Below are positions 1-7,640 of a stretch of 38,048 nucleotides of DNA, piece after piece. The stretch comes from an uncultured Verrucomicrobiota bacterium (GTDB lineage Bacteria > Verrucomicrobiota > Verrucomicrobiia > Limisphaerales > AAA164-E04), in contig CAJXVR010000029.1 of NCBI GenBank assembly GCA_913061285.1, positions 1 through 38,048 on the forward strand, in the 5' to 3' direction. The position numbers and the translations under genes are program-made. Position 1 is the first letter of the stretch; each line of letters starts with the position of its first letter. The notes below the pieces were generated by a model. It saw only the letters and a list, made by a program, of their open reading frames with translations, was not told where the DNA came from and made no database searches.

Positions 1-47
1 GAGATGTAGAGAGGTCTCGTGGGCTCGGAGATGTGTATAAGAGACAG
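1..47 (+). other. Nextera P7/read-2 adapter (assembly artefact)
   Basis: This is library adapter, not genome. Positions 14-47 match the Nextera read-2 transposase adapter, ending in the Tn5 mosaic end (AGATGTGTATAAGAGACAG, 29-47). Positions 1-5 are the tail of the P7 oligonucleotide. Positions 6-13 (GTAGAGAG) match the i7 index used in primer N707. Genomic sequence therefore starts at about 48. Translating the mosaic end gives the well-known artefact peptide MCIRDR. Confidence 0.98.
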
Positions 48-49
48 GA

Positions 50-1957
50 GAAAATCAGTTGGTTCGTGTGCAAGGGACGGTCGAGCTCGTGAGTTCGGAA
101 ACGAGTTTCTACTTGTTAGATGGGCAAACTGGAGTTCGGGTAGAAAGTATCCAGGCGCACGGTCGGAAACGAGGGGATCGGGTCCAGGTTGTCGGCTTTG
201 CTGAGTTGGGGGATTTTTCGCCTGTGCTGGTTGACTGCCAAATCCAGGTCCGTGCGGGGGAGGGGGCAGTCGTGATTTCTGCAGAATCTCCGACGATTGA
301 AGAAATCCTCACCGGGGCCTTTGAATCGCGTCTTATTTCTGTTTCGGGGCGATTGATCGATCAATCGTTGCGTGGCGATATTCCCGTTTTGACGCTCCAG
401 ACAGCGGGCCGTTTCTTCGATGTCGAGCTTATTGGTGTTGATAGGGGCGGATCTGTGGGAGCTATTGAGATTGGGAGTATTCTAGAAGTGCTTGGCATCT
501 GCATCGTTCAGGTAGATCAGGAGAAGCAACCCATAGGTTTTCGGATCTTGGCTGAAGGGGATTCTGGGGTGGTGGTTTTGAGCGAGCCGTCTTGGTGGAC
601 CCTACGGAACACTTTGATCGTGATTGGTGGGTTGCTTACCGTGGTTGTTCTCGTGGGATTATGGGGGGTGATGTTACAGCGGCGTGTCTCACGGCAGACT
701 TCGATAATTCGTGATGAGTACGAAAAGCAGGCGGTGCTGCAAAGGCGGTATCAAGATCTATTTGAGAATGCCAATGATGTCGTGTTTGCCATCAATGGAA
801 ACGGTCGGTTTACGGTGCTCAATCAAGCAGGGGAACGCTTGTTGGGATTGGGGCGAGAAGAGGCCAAGAGCCGGACATTGGCAGAGCTAGTTGCTGAATC
901 GGATCAGGAGTCCTTGCGAACCACTTTGGCTCCTGATCGCAAGAAAACGGGTGATCGACGACTCGAGCTCAAACTTGTTCACCTCGAAGAGAAGACGATC
1001 GATATTGAAGTGAGTTTTCGTGGGATTCGAGAGAATGGGCAGTTGCTGGGGTTTGAGGGGATAGCCCGTGATCTGACGGAGCGGAAGAAGGCTCAAGCTA
1101 AATTGGAGGCAACGCAAAAGGAGCTGGTTCATGCCTCGCGTCAGGCAGGAATGGCTGAGGTGGCGACTGGGGTGCTTCATAATGTGGGGAATGTGTTGAA
1201 TAGCGTCAATGTGTCGGGGCAAACCGCTTTGGACTTGGCGAAGAAATTCCGCTTGGATCCCCTTGAGAAAGTGGCTGCATTACTCGAGGCGAATCGGGAG
1301 CAGGCGGGATTTCTTAGTTCGGACCCCAAGGGGCAGAAATTACCTGAATATCTTACTCAGCTCTCGTCCCAGCTAGTGACTGAACGGAGCGCGATCCAAG
1401 AGGAGCTGAAATCGCTGTTAGAAAGTATTGAGCACACGAAGGATATCGTTGCCATGCAGCAGGCCTATGCTCGGACGGGGGGCTTGCGGGACTCCTTAAT
1501 GCCAGCTGACTTGGTGGAAGACGCGATTCGATTGAACGCCGGGGCGTTGACCCGTCATGAAGTCACCTTAGTGAGGGATTTCTCTCCGACTCAAAAAATA
1601 TCCGTTGATCGGACAAGAATTCTTCAAGTGCTCATCAATCTGATCCGAAATGCAAAGTATGCGTGTGATGAGGCGGAGACCAACGAGAAGGTATTAACGA
1701 TTGGAATCGCGCCATCTGAGTTGGGTGTTCGAATTACCGTGACTGATACCGGGGTGGGAATTCCCAAGGAGAATATGACTAAGATCTTTGCCTATGGGTT
1801 CACAACACGGAAGGACGGGCACGGATTTGGACTGCATTCGAGTGCCTTGGCAGCGAAAGAAATGGGTGGGGAACTCGCGGTGATGAGTGAGGGGCCAGGA
1901 AAAGGAGCGAGCTTTCATTTAGATTTGCCGCTTTGTAGTGAGGAGGAACCGTCATGA
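50..1957 (+). CDS. Membrane sensor histidine kinase, 5' truncated
   Basis: A two-component sensor kinase whose 5' end is missing: the frame stays open back into the adapter, so the apparent TTG start at 59 is probably internal. Counting from 59, residues 1-165 form a beta-rich region with two OB-fold-like stretches, probably a periplasmic sensor. A transmembrane helix lies near 183-205, a PAS domain near 230-345, and a dimerisation helix holds the phospho-acceptor His374 in GVLHNVGNVLNSVNV. The ATPase domain follows, with N-box residues near 527-531, a G1 box DTGVGIP near 563 and a G2 region GFTTRKDGHGFGLHSS. The protein has no receiver or output domain. Its stop overlaps the start of the next gene in ATGA, so the two are probably translationally coupled and exchange phosphate. 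The stimulus is unknown. The kinase call is secure; the OB-fold reading is inference. Confidence 0.93.
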   Translation, partial: ENQLVRVQGTVELVSSETSFYLLDGQTGVRVESIQAHGRKRGDRVQVVGFAELGDFSPVLVDCQIQVRAGEGAVVISAESPTIEEILTGAFESRLISVSGRLIDQSLRGDIPVLTLQTAGRFFDVELIGVDRGGSVGAIEIGSILEVLGICIVQVDQEKQPIGFRILAEGDSGVVVLSEPSWWTLRNTLIVIGGLLTVVVLVGLWGVMLQRRVSRQTSIIRDEYEKQAVLQRRYQDLFENANDVVFAINGNGRFTVLNQAGERLLGLGREEAKSRTLAELVAESDQESLRTTLAPDRKKTGDRRLELKLVHLEEKTIDIEVSFRGIRENGQLLGFEGIARDLTERKKAQAKLEATQKELVHASRQAGMAEVATGVLHNVGNVLNSVNVSGQTALDLAKKFRLDPLEKVAALLEANREQAGFLSSDPKGQKLPEYLTQLSSQLVTERSAIQEELKSLLESIEHTKDIVAMQQAYARTGGLRDSLMPADLVEDAIRLNAGALTRHEVTLVRDFSPTQKISVDRTRILQVLINLIRNAKYACDEAETNEKVLTIGIAPSELGVRITVTDTGVGIPKENMTKIFAYGFTTRKDGHGFGLHSSALAAKEMGGELAVMSEGPGKGASFHLDLPLCSEEEPS

Positions 1958-4179
1958 ATAAAATCCCTGATCACCGTCGAATCTTAATCATTGATGATAC
2001 GGAATCGATTCACGCTGACTTTCATAAAATCCTTTCGAACCGTTTAGCGGATACCGCGGCGCTTGACGATCTTGAGTCCAGCCTTTTTGGGGAAGCTCAA
2101 GAAACAAAGGTTGAAGATCAATTTGTCGTCGATGATGCCTACCAAGGGCAAGAGGGCTTGGCTCGGGTTGAGGAGGCGTTGAAGGAGGGGGCTCCTTATT
2201 CACTTGCTTTTGTTGATATGAGAATGCCACCGGGGTGGGATGGTGTTGAGACGGTTGAGAAACTATGGCAGAGCGATCCCGATCTGCAGATCGTCATCTG
2301 TACGGCCTATTCAGACTATTCTTGGGAAGACATTCGGGCGCGACTTGGGGACTCCGACAGGTTGCTCATTCTGAAGAAGCCCTTTGATACCGTCGAAGTA
2401 CTTCAGCTAGCCAATGCTCTGAGCGAAAAATGGCTCCTGGGTCAGCAAGCGCAGCTGAAGCTTGCCGATCTAGAAGGGCTTGTGACGGCGCGAACGTCTG
2501 AGCTTCACTCAGCGAATAGCAAACTTCATTCAGCCAACGAGCGGATGAAGGAGCTCGCCAATCGGGCCATGCAGGGGGCTGAAGCAAAGAGTGCCTTTCT
2601 TGCTAGTATGAGTCACGAGATCCGTACGCCAATGAATGGGATCCTTGGGGTTGTTGATCTGCTTGCCGAGACGCCGCTCGAGGAACGGCAACAATCATTG
2701 GTGGAAACGTTGCAGACGAGTGCAGATTCCTTGCTGACGCTGATCAATGATATCCTCGATTTTTCTAAGATCGAAGCGGGAAAACTATCTTTTGAGGAAA
2801 AGGACTTCGATCTCTGTGAGGTGATTCATGGTTCATTGGAGCTACTTGCTGAGCGTGCCCAACGGAAAGGGATTGAAGTGGCTGCTTTGATTCCGGACGG
2901 ATTGAACACTAGTCTGAGAGGGGATCCTCACCGCTTGCGCCAGGTCATGCTCAACCTCCTCAGTAACGCGATAAAATTCACTGAGTCTGGCGATGTGCTG
3001 CTGAAAGTGGAGGAAAAGACCGGGGAGGACGGTCGGATCACGATTCTTTGTTCGGTGAGAGATACCGGGCCAGGCATTCCTCCGGCGGCGCAGGAAGCCT
3101 TGTTCCAGCCCTTTACTCAAGCGGATGCTAGTGTGACTCGGAAACATGGTGGTACCGGCTTGGGATTGGCCATTTGCAAGAGTTTGGTCGAAATGATGCA
3201 CGGGAAGCTTGGGGTGAATAGTGTGTTTGGGGATGGGGCAACGTTTTGGTTCACGGCTTCGCTTTTGCCCGCTGCTCAGGATCCGGTAAAAGAGGTCGGG
3301 AGCCTTTCAGAGCTCGAGAATTGTCGGGTTCTCGTGGTTGATGACAATGAAACGAATCGTATGGTGCTTCGAGAGTATTTAGCCTCTTGGAAAATGCAGG
3401 TGGACTGCGCTTCGGGGGCTGGTGAGGCCCTGGCCTTTTGTGAAAAGGCCGATAGAGAAGGGACTCCTTATGGCGTCGTGCTTCTCGATATGGTGATGCC
3501 TAATGTTGGAGGTCTGGAACTCGCGGACTCCATGAGAAATGCTTCTATCTTGGGAGGGGCGGAGTTGCTGATGTTGACGTCGCTCTATCCTTCTGTTGAC
3601 CCGACGGCTTTGAATCAAGTCGGTATCTCTCACTTTCTTCCAAAGCCCGTTCGAAAGCTCGAATTGCGTCAGTGCTTGCTGCGGGCCTTGGGCGAGCATG
3701 ATGCGGATGGGCCTTCCGAACCCCAAGCAACTGATCGTGGCGCGTCAAGTAAGATGCCCATACGGTCGATATCTCGTGAGTCTCGTGCGCATGTTCCTGC
3801 GGAGATTCTTGTTGCTGAGGACAACCCGGTGAATCGAAAGGTAGCGCAGGCATTCTTCGATTCGTTAGGCGTGAATATTGATTTTGCCAAGGATGGTCTA
3901 GAGGCCCTGGCAGCATGGAGATCCGGCGATTATCGGTTAATTTTCATGGATTGTGAAATGCCGGAGATGGATGGCTTTGAGACGACTCGGCGCATTCGTA
4001 GCGAGGAGAAGGCTGGGAATTTATCCGCCGTGACCATCGTTGCGATGACTGCTTACGCCATGGAGGGGGATCGAAATCGTTGTTTGGAATCAGGGATGGA
4101 CGACTACCTTGCCAAGCCGGTAAGGAAACGCACGTTGCGGGAAGTACTCGAGCGATGCGAAGTCGAGGTTTCGCCTTGA
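1954..4179 (+). CDS. Hybrid histidine kinase, REC-HK-HATPase-REC-REC
   Basis: A 741-residue cytoplasmic hybrid kinase with no membrane segment or DNA-binding output. In order: an N-terminal receiver (acidic DD14-15, phospho-acceptor Asp88 in VDMRMPPGWDG, Lys near 141); a coiled coil at about 165-210; HisKA with His221 in SMSHEIRTPMNG; an ATPase domain with N-box Asn338, DTGPGIP at 370 and GGTGLGLAICK at 399-409; receiver 2 with Asp512 (LLDMVMPNVGG) and Lys564; receiver 3 with Asp666 (FMDCEMPEMDG) and Lys721. All three receivers keep their acidic pair, Asp and Lys, so all look competent. The start ATG overlaps the upstream kinase stop and has a strong AGGAGG at 1941-1946. The N-terminal receiver is a likely target of that upstream kinase (inference). 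The final output regulator must lie elsewhere. Confidence 0.95.
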   Translation: MNKIPDHRRILIIDDTESIHADFHKILSNRLADTAALDDLESSLFGEAQETKVEDQFVVDDAYQGQEGLARVEEALKEGAPYSLAFVDMRMPPGWDGVETVEKLWQSDPDLQIVICTAYSDYSWEDIRARLGDSDRLLILKKPFDTVEVLQLANALSEKWLLGQQAQLKLADLEGLVTARTSELHSANSKLHSANERMKELANRAMQGAEAKSAFLASMSHEIRTPMNGILGVVDLLAETPLEERQQSLVETLQTSADSLLTLINDILDFSKIEAGKLSFEEKDFDLCEVIHGSLELLAERAQRKGIEVAALIPDGLNTSLRGDPHRLRQVMLNLLSNAIKFTESGDVLLKVEEKTGEDGRITILCSVRDTGPGIPPAAQEALFQPFTQADASVTRKHGGTGLGLAICKSLVEMMHGKLGVNSVFGDGATFWFTASLLPAAQDPVKEVGSLSELENCRVLVVDDNETNRMVLREYLASWKMQVDCASGAGEALAFCEKADREGTPYGVVLLDMVMPNVGGLELADSMRNASILGGAELLMLTSLYPSVDPTALNQVGISHFLPKPVRKLELRQCLLRALGEHDADGPSEPQATDRGASSKMPIRSISRESRAHVPAEILVAEDNPVNRKVAQAFFDSLGVNIDFAKDGLEALAAWRSGDYRLIFMDCEMPEMDGFETTRRIRSEEKAGNLSAVTIVAMTAYAMEGDRNRCLESGMDDYLAKPVRKRTLREVLERCEVEVSP

Positions 4180-4211
4180 TGTGGAGCCTTCATTTGGAGT
4201 TTGCTTAGTCC

Positions 4212-5360
4212 TTGCACTATTTCGATTACAACGCAACGACCCCAATCGCCCCCTCTGTCTTGGAGGCGATGCTTCCCTACTTAAGTGATCATTGGGGGAA
4301 TCCTTCCAGTGTTTATGCCTTTGGGGGGGATACGTCAAAGGCGATTGTTCAGGCCCGGGAAGCTATTGCTTCGTTGATTGGAGCCCATGCGGACGAGATT
4401 GTGTTCACGAGCTGCGGGACAGAAAGCAGTAATACGGCGCTGATGAGCGGGGTGTCCGCGGATCCCAAACGCCGGCACGTAATCATGTCAGCCGTGGAGC
4501 ATGCGGCGAATCTTAGCTGCGGCGCGGCAATTGAATCGACAGGCGCTCGAGTGAGCTACCTACCGGTCGACTCGGATGGGTTGCCTTGCTTGGATGCGCT
4601 AGAGCAGGCGATTGAAGGAGAGACCGCCATGGTTTCCATGATGTGGGCGAACAATGAAACCGGGGTGGTGTTTCCGATGGCTGAGATCGGGGCAATCTGC
4701 AAGGAAAAGGGGGTGCTTTTTCACAGTGACGCCGTGCAGGCGGCCGGGAAGGTGCCGATTGATGTCAATGAGGTTGGTCTCGACTACCTATCCCTTACCG
4801 GGCACAAGATCTACGCGCCAAAGGGAGTTGGTGCCCTCTATGTCCGTCGCGGATCACCTTTTCGTCCCTTGATTGTGGGCGGAGGTCAAGAGAAAGGGCG
4901 TCGAGGGGGCACTCTGAACGTGGCTTCGATTGTCGCTTTCGGAGAGGCGGCAAGATATGTTTCAGATGGGCTCCTCGATGAGTCTACTCGCCTTCGAGGG
5001 CTAAGGGATAAGCTTGAGTTGGCATGCGTCGAAGACTTTGGGGCCCAGCGCAACGGCCATCTCGAGGCGCGTCTTCCGAATACCTCGAATCTGACCTTTG
5101 ACGGTTTAGAATCCGAAGCCTTGTTGTTGTTACTCGAAAAACAGGGTATCTGCGCGTCGAGTGGCTCCGCCTGTTCAACGGGATCCTTAGAACCGTCTCA
5201 CGTTCTTTCGGCGATGGGGCTTTCGCGGTCCCAAGCGCTTGGAACCGTGAGGGTGAGTTTGGGACGTATGACCGAGAGTGCCGATGTGGATCATTTTTTG
5301 ACGGTGCTACCAGCCATTCTTGAACGATTGAAAGGCGCGGGGCCTCTTGGTCGCTCGTGA
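4212..5360 (+). CDS. Cysteine desulfurase (class V aminotransferase), copy 1
   Basis: A PLP enzyme of the NifS/IscS family. It removes sulfur from L-cysteine, giving alanine and a protein persulfide used for Fe-S clusters or thio-modifications. It has 382 residues, the usual length. Visible motifs are YFDYNATTP at the N-terminus, the PLP lysine in LTGHKIYAPKG (Lys199), RRGGTLNV at about 230-237 and the catalytic loop SSGSACSTGSLEPSHV with Cys321. The start must be TTG at 4212, because an in-frame TAG lies at 4206 and a later ATG would lose the N-terminal motif. A GGAG at 4196-4199 is somewhat far upstream. The gene begins 32 bp after the hybrid kinase and precedes an Lrp-type regulator. No scaffold protein (IscU, SufU) or tRNA-thiolation gene is nearby, so the sulfur acceptor is unknown. 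Confidence 0.93.
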   Translation: MHYFDYNATTPIAPSVLEAMLPYLSDHWGNPSSVYAFGGDTSKAIVQAREAIASLIGAHADEIVFTSCGTESSNTALMSGVSADPKRRHVIMSAVEHAANLSCGAAIESTGARVSYLPVDSDGLPCLDALEQAIEGETAMVSMMWANNETGVVFPMAEIGAICKEKGVLFHSDAVQAAGKVPIDVNEVGLDYLSLTGHKIYAPKGVGALYVRRGSPFRPLIVGGGQEKGRRGGTLNVASIVAFGEAARYVSDGLLDESTRLRGLRDKLELACVEDFGAQRNGHLEARLPNTSNLTFDGLESEALLLLLEKQGICASSGSACSTGSLEPSHVLSAMGLSRSQALGTVRVSLGRMTESADVDHFLTVLPAILERLKGAGPLGRS

Positions 5361-5451
5361 GATGGCTCGTTTTTCCGCTCATTCTCATCTTGATTGGCTG
5401 TTTTTAAACCATTGATTCCCTGAGGTGAGCGATTAAGAATGGCGGAAGGAA

Positions 5452-5931
5452 ATGGATCCGATACTAAAATTGCTCTCAGAAGATGCCTCTCTTTCTGCTG
5501 CTGTCATTGCAAGCCGATTGGGAAAGACCGAAGACGAGGTGACCAAGACAATCGAGGACTACGAATCTCGAGGCGTGATCTTGGGTTACCGAACCTTGTT
5601 GAATGATTACGAGTTGGCTCCCAAGCGGGTCCGCGCAGTGATTGAAGTCAAGACGACTCCCGAACGTGAGGGCGGATTCGATCGGATCGCTAAGCGGATC
5701 GCCAAACACGACGAAGTCCGTAGCTGCTATCTCATGTCTGGTGGGTATGATTTGATGGTGATTGTTGAAGGGAGCAGTCTTAACGACGTTGCCAGTTTCG
5801 TTTCCGAGAAATTGGCTACCTTACAAGGAGTGGTCTCTACGGCGACCCATTTTATGCTGAAACCGTACAAGGAGCATGGGGTGCTAATGCATCACGAAGA
5901 GAGCCCCGATCGACTTAAAGTGACTCCTTAG
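5452..5931 (+). CDS. Lrp/AsnC family transcriptional regulator
   Basis: A 159-residue DNA-binding regulator. Residues 1-50 form the winged helix-turn-helix (MDPILKLLSEDASLSAAVIA, then RLGKTEDEVTKTIEDYESRG). Residues about 60-145 form the RAM ligand-binding and oligomerisation domain, including VRSCYLMSGGYDLMVIVEG. Proteins of this family usually sense amino acids. The upstream cysteine desulfurase makes an amino-acid-responsive role plausible but does not show it. ATG at 5452 is the only in-frame start after a TAA at 5434. An AAGGA lies only 1 nt before it, so ribosome binding looks poor or uses other sequence. The stop is 4 bp before the next gene, so those two are probably co-transcribed. 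Confidence 0.92.
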   Translation: MDPILKLLSEDASLSAAVIASRLGKTEDEVTKTIEDYESRGVILGYRTLLNDYELAPKRVRAVIEVKTTPEREGGFDRIAKRIAKHDEVRSCYLMSGGYDLMVIVEGSSLNDVASFVSEKLATLQGVVSTATHFMLKPYKEHGVLMHHEESPDRLKVTP

Positions 5932-5935
5932 TAAG

Positions 5936-6184
5936 ATGGGTCTCGAAACCTACGATCAAGCACCAGGAGGATTCCTGCTCATCGCTGGCAAAGAACCCTT
6001 TGGTAAGGTGAGTTGGCGGGATACGTTCCATGGCTTGCTGGGAATTATTCCGCTATGGCTTGGGGTCTTTAGCACTGAGCTTCTGGATTCCTTCGTAGCG
6101 TCTCTGTTTTCCGTCGTGGCTGGTTTGACATTGTCTGTTTTGATTTTGTGGGCGCTGGCGCGTTCTCAGGCGCCTCGCCTGTAA
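5936..6184 (+). CDS. Small membrane protein of unknown function
   Basis: An 82-residue protein I do not recognise. Residues 1-25 are polar. Two hydrophobic segments follow, at about 30-50 (TFHGLLGIIPLWLGVFS) and about 53-75 (FVASLFSVVAGLTLSVLILW), ending in the basic tail ARSQAPRL. This suggests a two-helix inner-membrane hairpin. It begins 4 bp after the Lrp-type regulator and so is probably co-transcribed with it. Small membrane proteins next to Lrp regulators are sometimes exporters or accessory subunits, but there is no sequence support for that here. Confidence 0.65.
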   Translation: MGLETYDQAPGGFLLIAGKEPFGKVSWRDTFHGLLGIIPLWLGVFSTELLDSFVASLFSVVAGLTLSVLILWALARSQAPRL

Positions 6185-6233
6185 TTTCATTGGTTCGTTT
6201 TCTTAAGAATTCACACTTACTTTAATCCTATCT

Positions 6234-7628
6234 ATGCCGATCAAGATCGATCAGAAACTCACCTCCAAGAAACTACTTCCCGCTCTTGGACAGCTCTTTG
6301 AATTGTCAGGCCAGAAGATTGAAGCAATCGAGCGCCGATGGAATCCCGCCAAAGGCACGCCGGTATTTACCGAGAAGGGGCGTTACTCGAGTCGTGGTTG
6401 GACGGAGTGGACACAGGGCTTTCAATTTGGTTCCGCGGTACTTCAATATGATGTGACTGGGGAGTCGCGGTTTCTGGAAATTGGACGCACGGCGACAGTA
6501 AATCAGATGGCGTCTCATGTTTCTCATATTGGGGTGCATGATCATGGGTTCAACAATGTGTCAACCTATGGGAATTTGCTGCGACTCATGAATGAGGGGG
6601 CGATCGAAGAGAACGAATTCGAGCGGGCCTTTTACGAGCTCGCACTCAAAGTATCGGGGGCCACTCAAGCAGCGCGTTGGACGCAAATCGCCGATGGTGG
6701 CGGTTACATCTACTCGTTTAATGGGCCTCATTCCTTATTCATTGATACGATTCGCTCACTGAGGGTTCTCGCCGTAGCGCACAAACTCGGACATGTGCTG
6801 ATGGGAGAGATGGACCAGCCGATCTCGTTGTTGGAACGCTTGGTTCAACATGCGACCTCGACGGCGGCCTATGGTGTCTATTACGGCGACGGGCGAGACG
6901 CCTACGATGTCCGGGGGCGAACGGCCCATGAGAGTGTTTTTAATCTCAATGATGGCAACTACCGATGCCCTAACTCGCAACAAGGTTACTCTCCGTTTTC
7001 GACATGGACCCGTGGCTTGGCTTGGGCCATTTGTGGCTATGCCGAGCAATTGGAATTTCTAGGGACGCTGTCGAATGCTGAGCTCAAGCCGTATGGCGGT
7101 CGAGCCAAGTTAGTGCGTCTGTTCCGAAAAGCCGCCGAAGCGACGGCTGATTTCTACCTGGAGCATTCCTGTCGTGACGGTATTCCCATGTGGGATACGG
7201 GCGCTCCTGGCTTGGCTGAAATGAAGGATCACTTGTCATACGATTCCGATCCCTACAATGCCCATGAGCCTGTCGATAGTTCAGCCGCAGCGATTGCTGC
7301 CCAGGGTTTGATTCGATTGGGTCGATATTTTGAATCGCTGGGAGGCGCTGATAAGAAGAAAGGGAAGCAATATTATCAGGCTGGTTTGACCGTTGCCCGA
7401 AGTCTTTTCGCGGAACCTTATCTTTCGACGGATGCGAAACATGAGGGATTGATTCTTCATTCCATCTACCACCGCCCGAATGGATGGGACTATACGCCTC
7501 CCGGTCAATCTATTCCCTGCGGGGAGAGTTCGATGTGGGGGGACTATCATGCCCGAGAGTTGGCCTTGATGATTTGGCGCGAAGGAAAACGACTTCAACC
7601 TTATCGTTTCTTCGACTGTATCCAATAG
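6234..7628 (+). CDS. GH88-like unsaturated glucuronyl hydrolase
   Basis: A 464-residue glycoside hydrolase of the GH88 (alpha/alpha six-barrel) type. Such enzymes hydrate the double bond of unsaturated uronic acids at the end of oligosaccharides made by polysaccharide lyases. Visible family features are HDHGF with Asp103 and FIDTIRSL with Asp171, which match the two essential aspartates of characterised unsaturated glucuronyl hydrolases. Others are FSTWTRGLAWAICGYAEQ near 260, EPVDSSAAAIAAQGLIRL near 347 and SSMWGDYHARELALMI near the C-terminus. There is no signal peptide, so it acts in the cytoplasm on imported oligosaccharides. No lyase gene is in the window. It lies 12 bp upstream of the next gene, probably in one operon. 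GH105 is a related alternative, but the HDxGF arrangement favours GH88. Confidence 0.85.
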   Translation: MPIKIDQKLTSKKLLPALGQLFELSGQKIEAIERRWNPAKGTPVFTEKGRYSSRGWTEWTQGFQFGSAVLQYDVTGESRFLEIGRTATVNQMASHVSHIGVHDHGFNNVSTYGNLLRLMNEGAIEENEFERAFYELALKVSGATQAARWTQIADGGGYIYSFNGPHSLFIDTIRSLRVLAVAHKLGHVLMGEMDQPISLLERLVQHATSTAAYGVYYGDGRDAYDVRGRTAHESVFNLNDGNYRCPNSQQGYSPFSTWTRGLAWAICGYAEQLEFLGTLSNAELKPYGGRAKLVRLFRKAAEATADFYLEHSCRDGIPMWDTGAPGLAEMKDHLSYDSDPYNAHEPVDSSAAAIAAQGLIRLGRYFESLGGADKKKGKQYYQAGLTVARSLFAEPYLSTDAKHEGLILHSIYHRPNGWDYTPPGQSIPCGESSMWGDYHARELALMIWREGKRLQPYRFFDCIQ

Positions 7629-7640
7629 GATGGGGGGGCG

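Noticed and set aside
19..204. 61-codon ORF containing MCIRDR
   Set aside because: Its beginning is translated Nextera adapter and the rest overlaps the sensor kinase in another frame.
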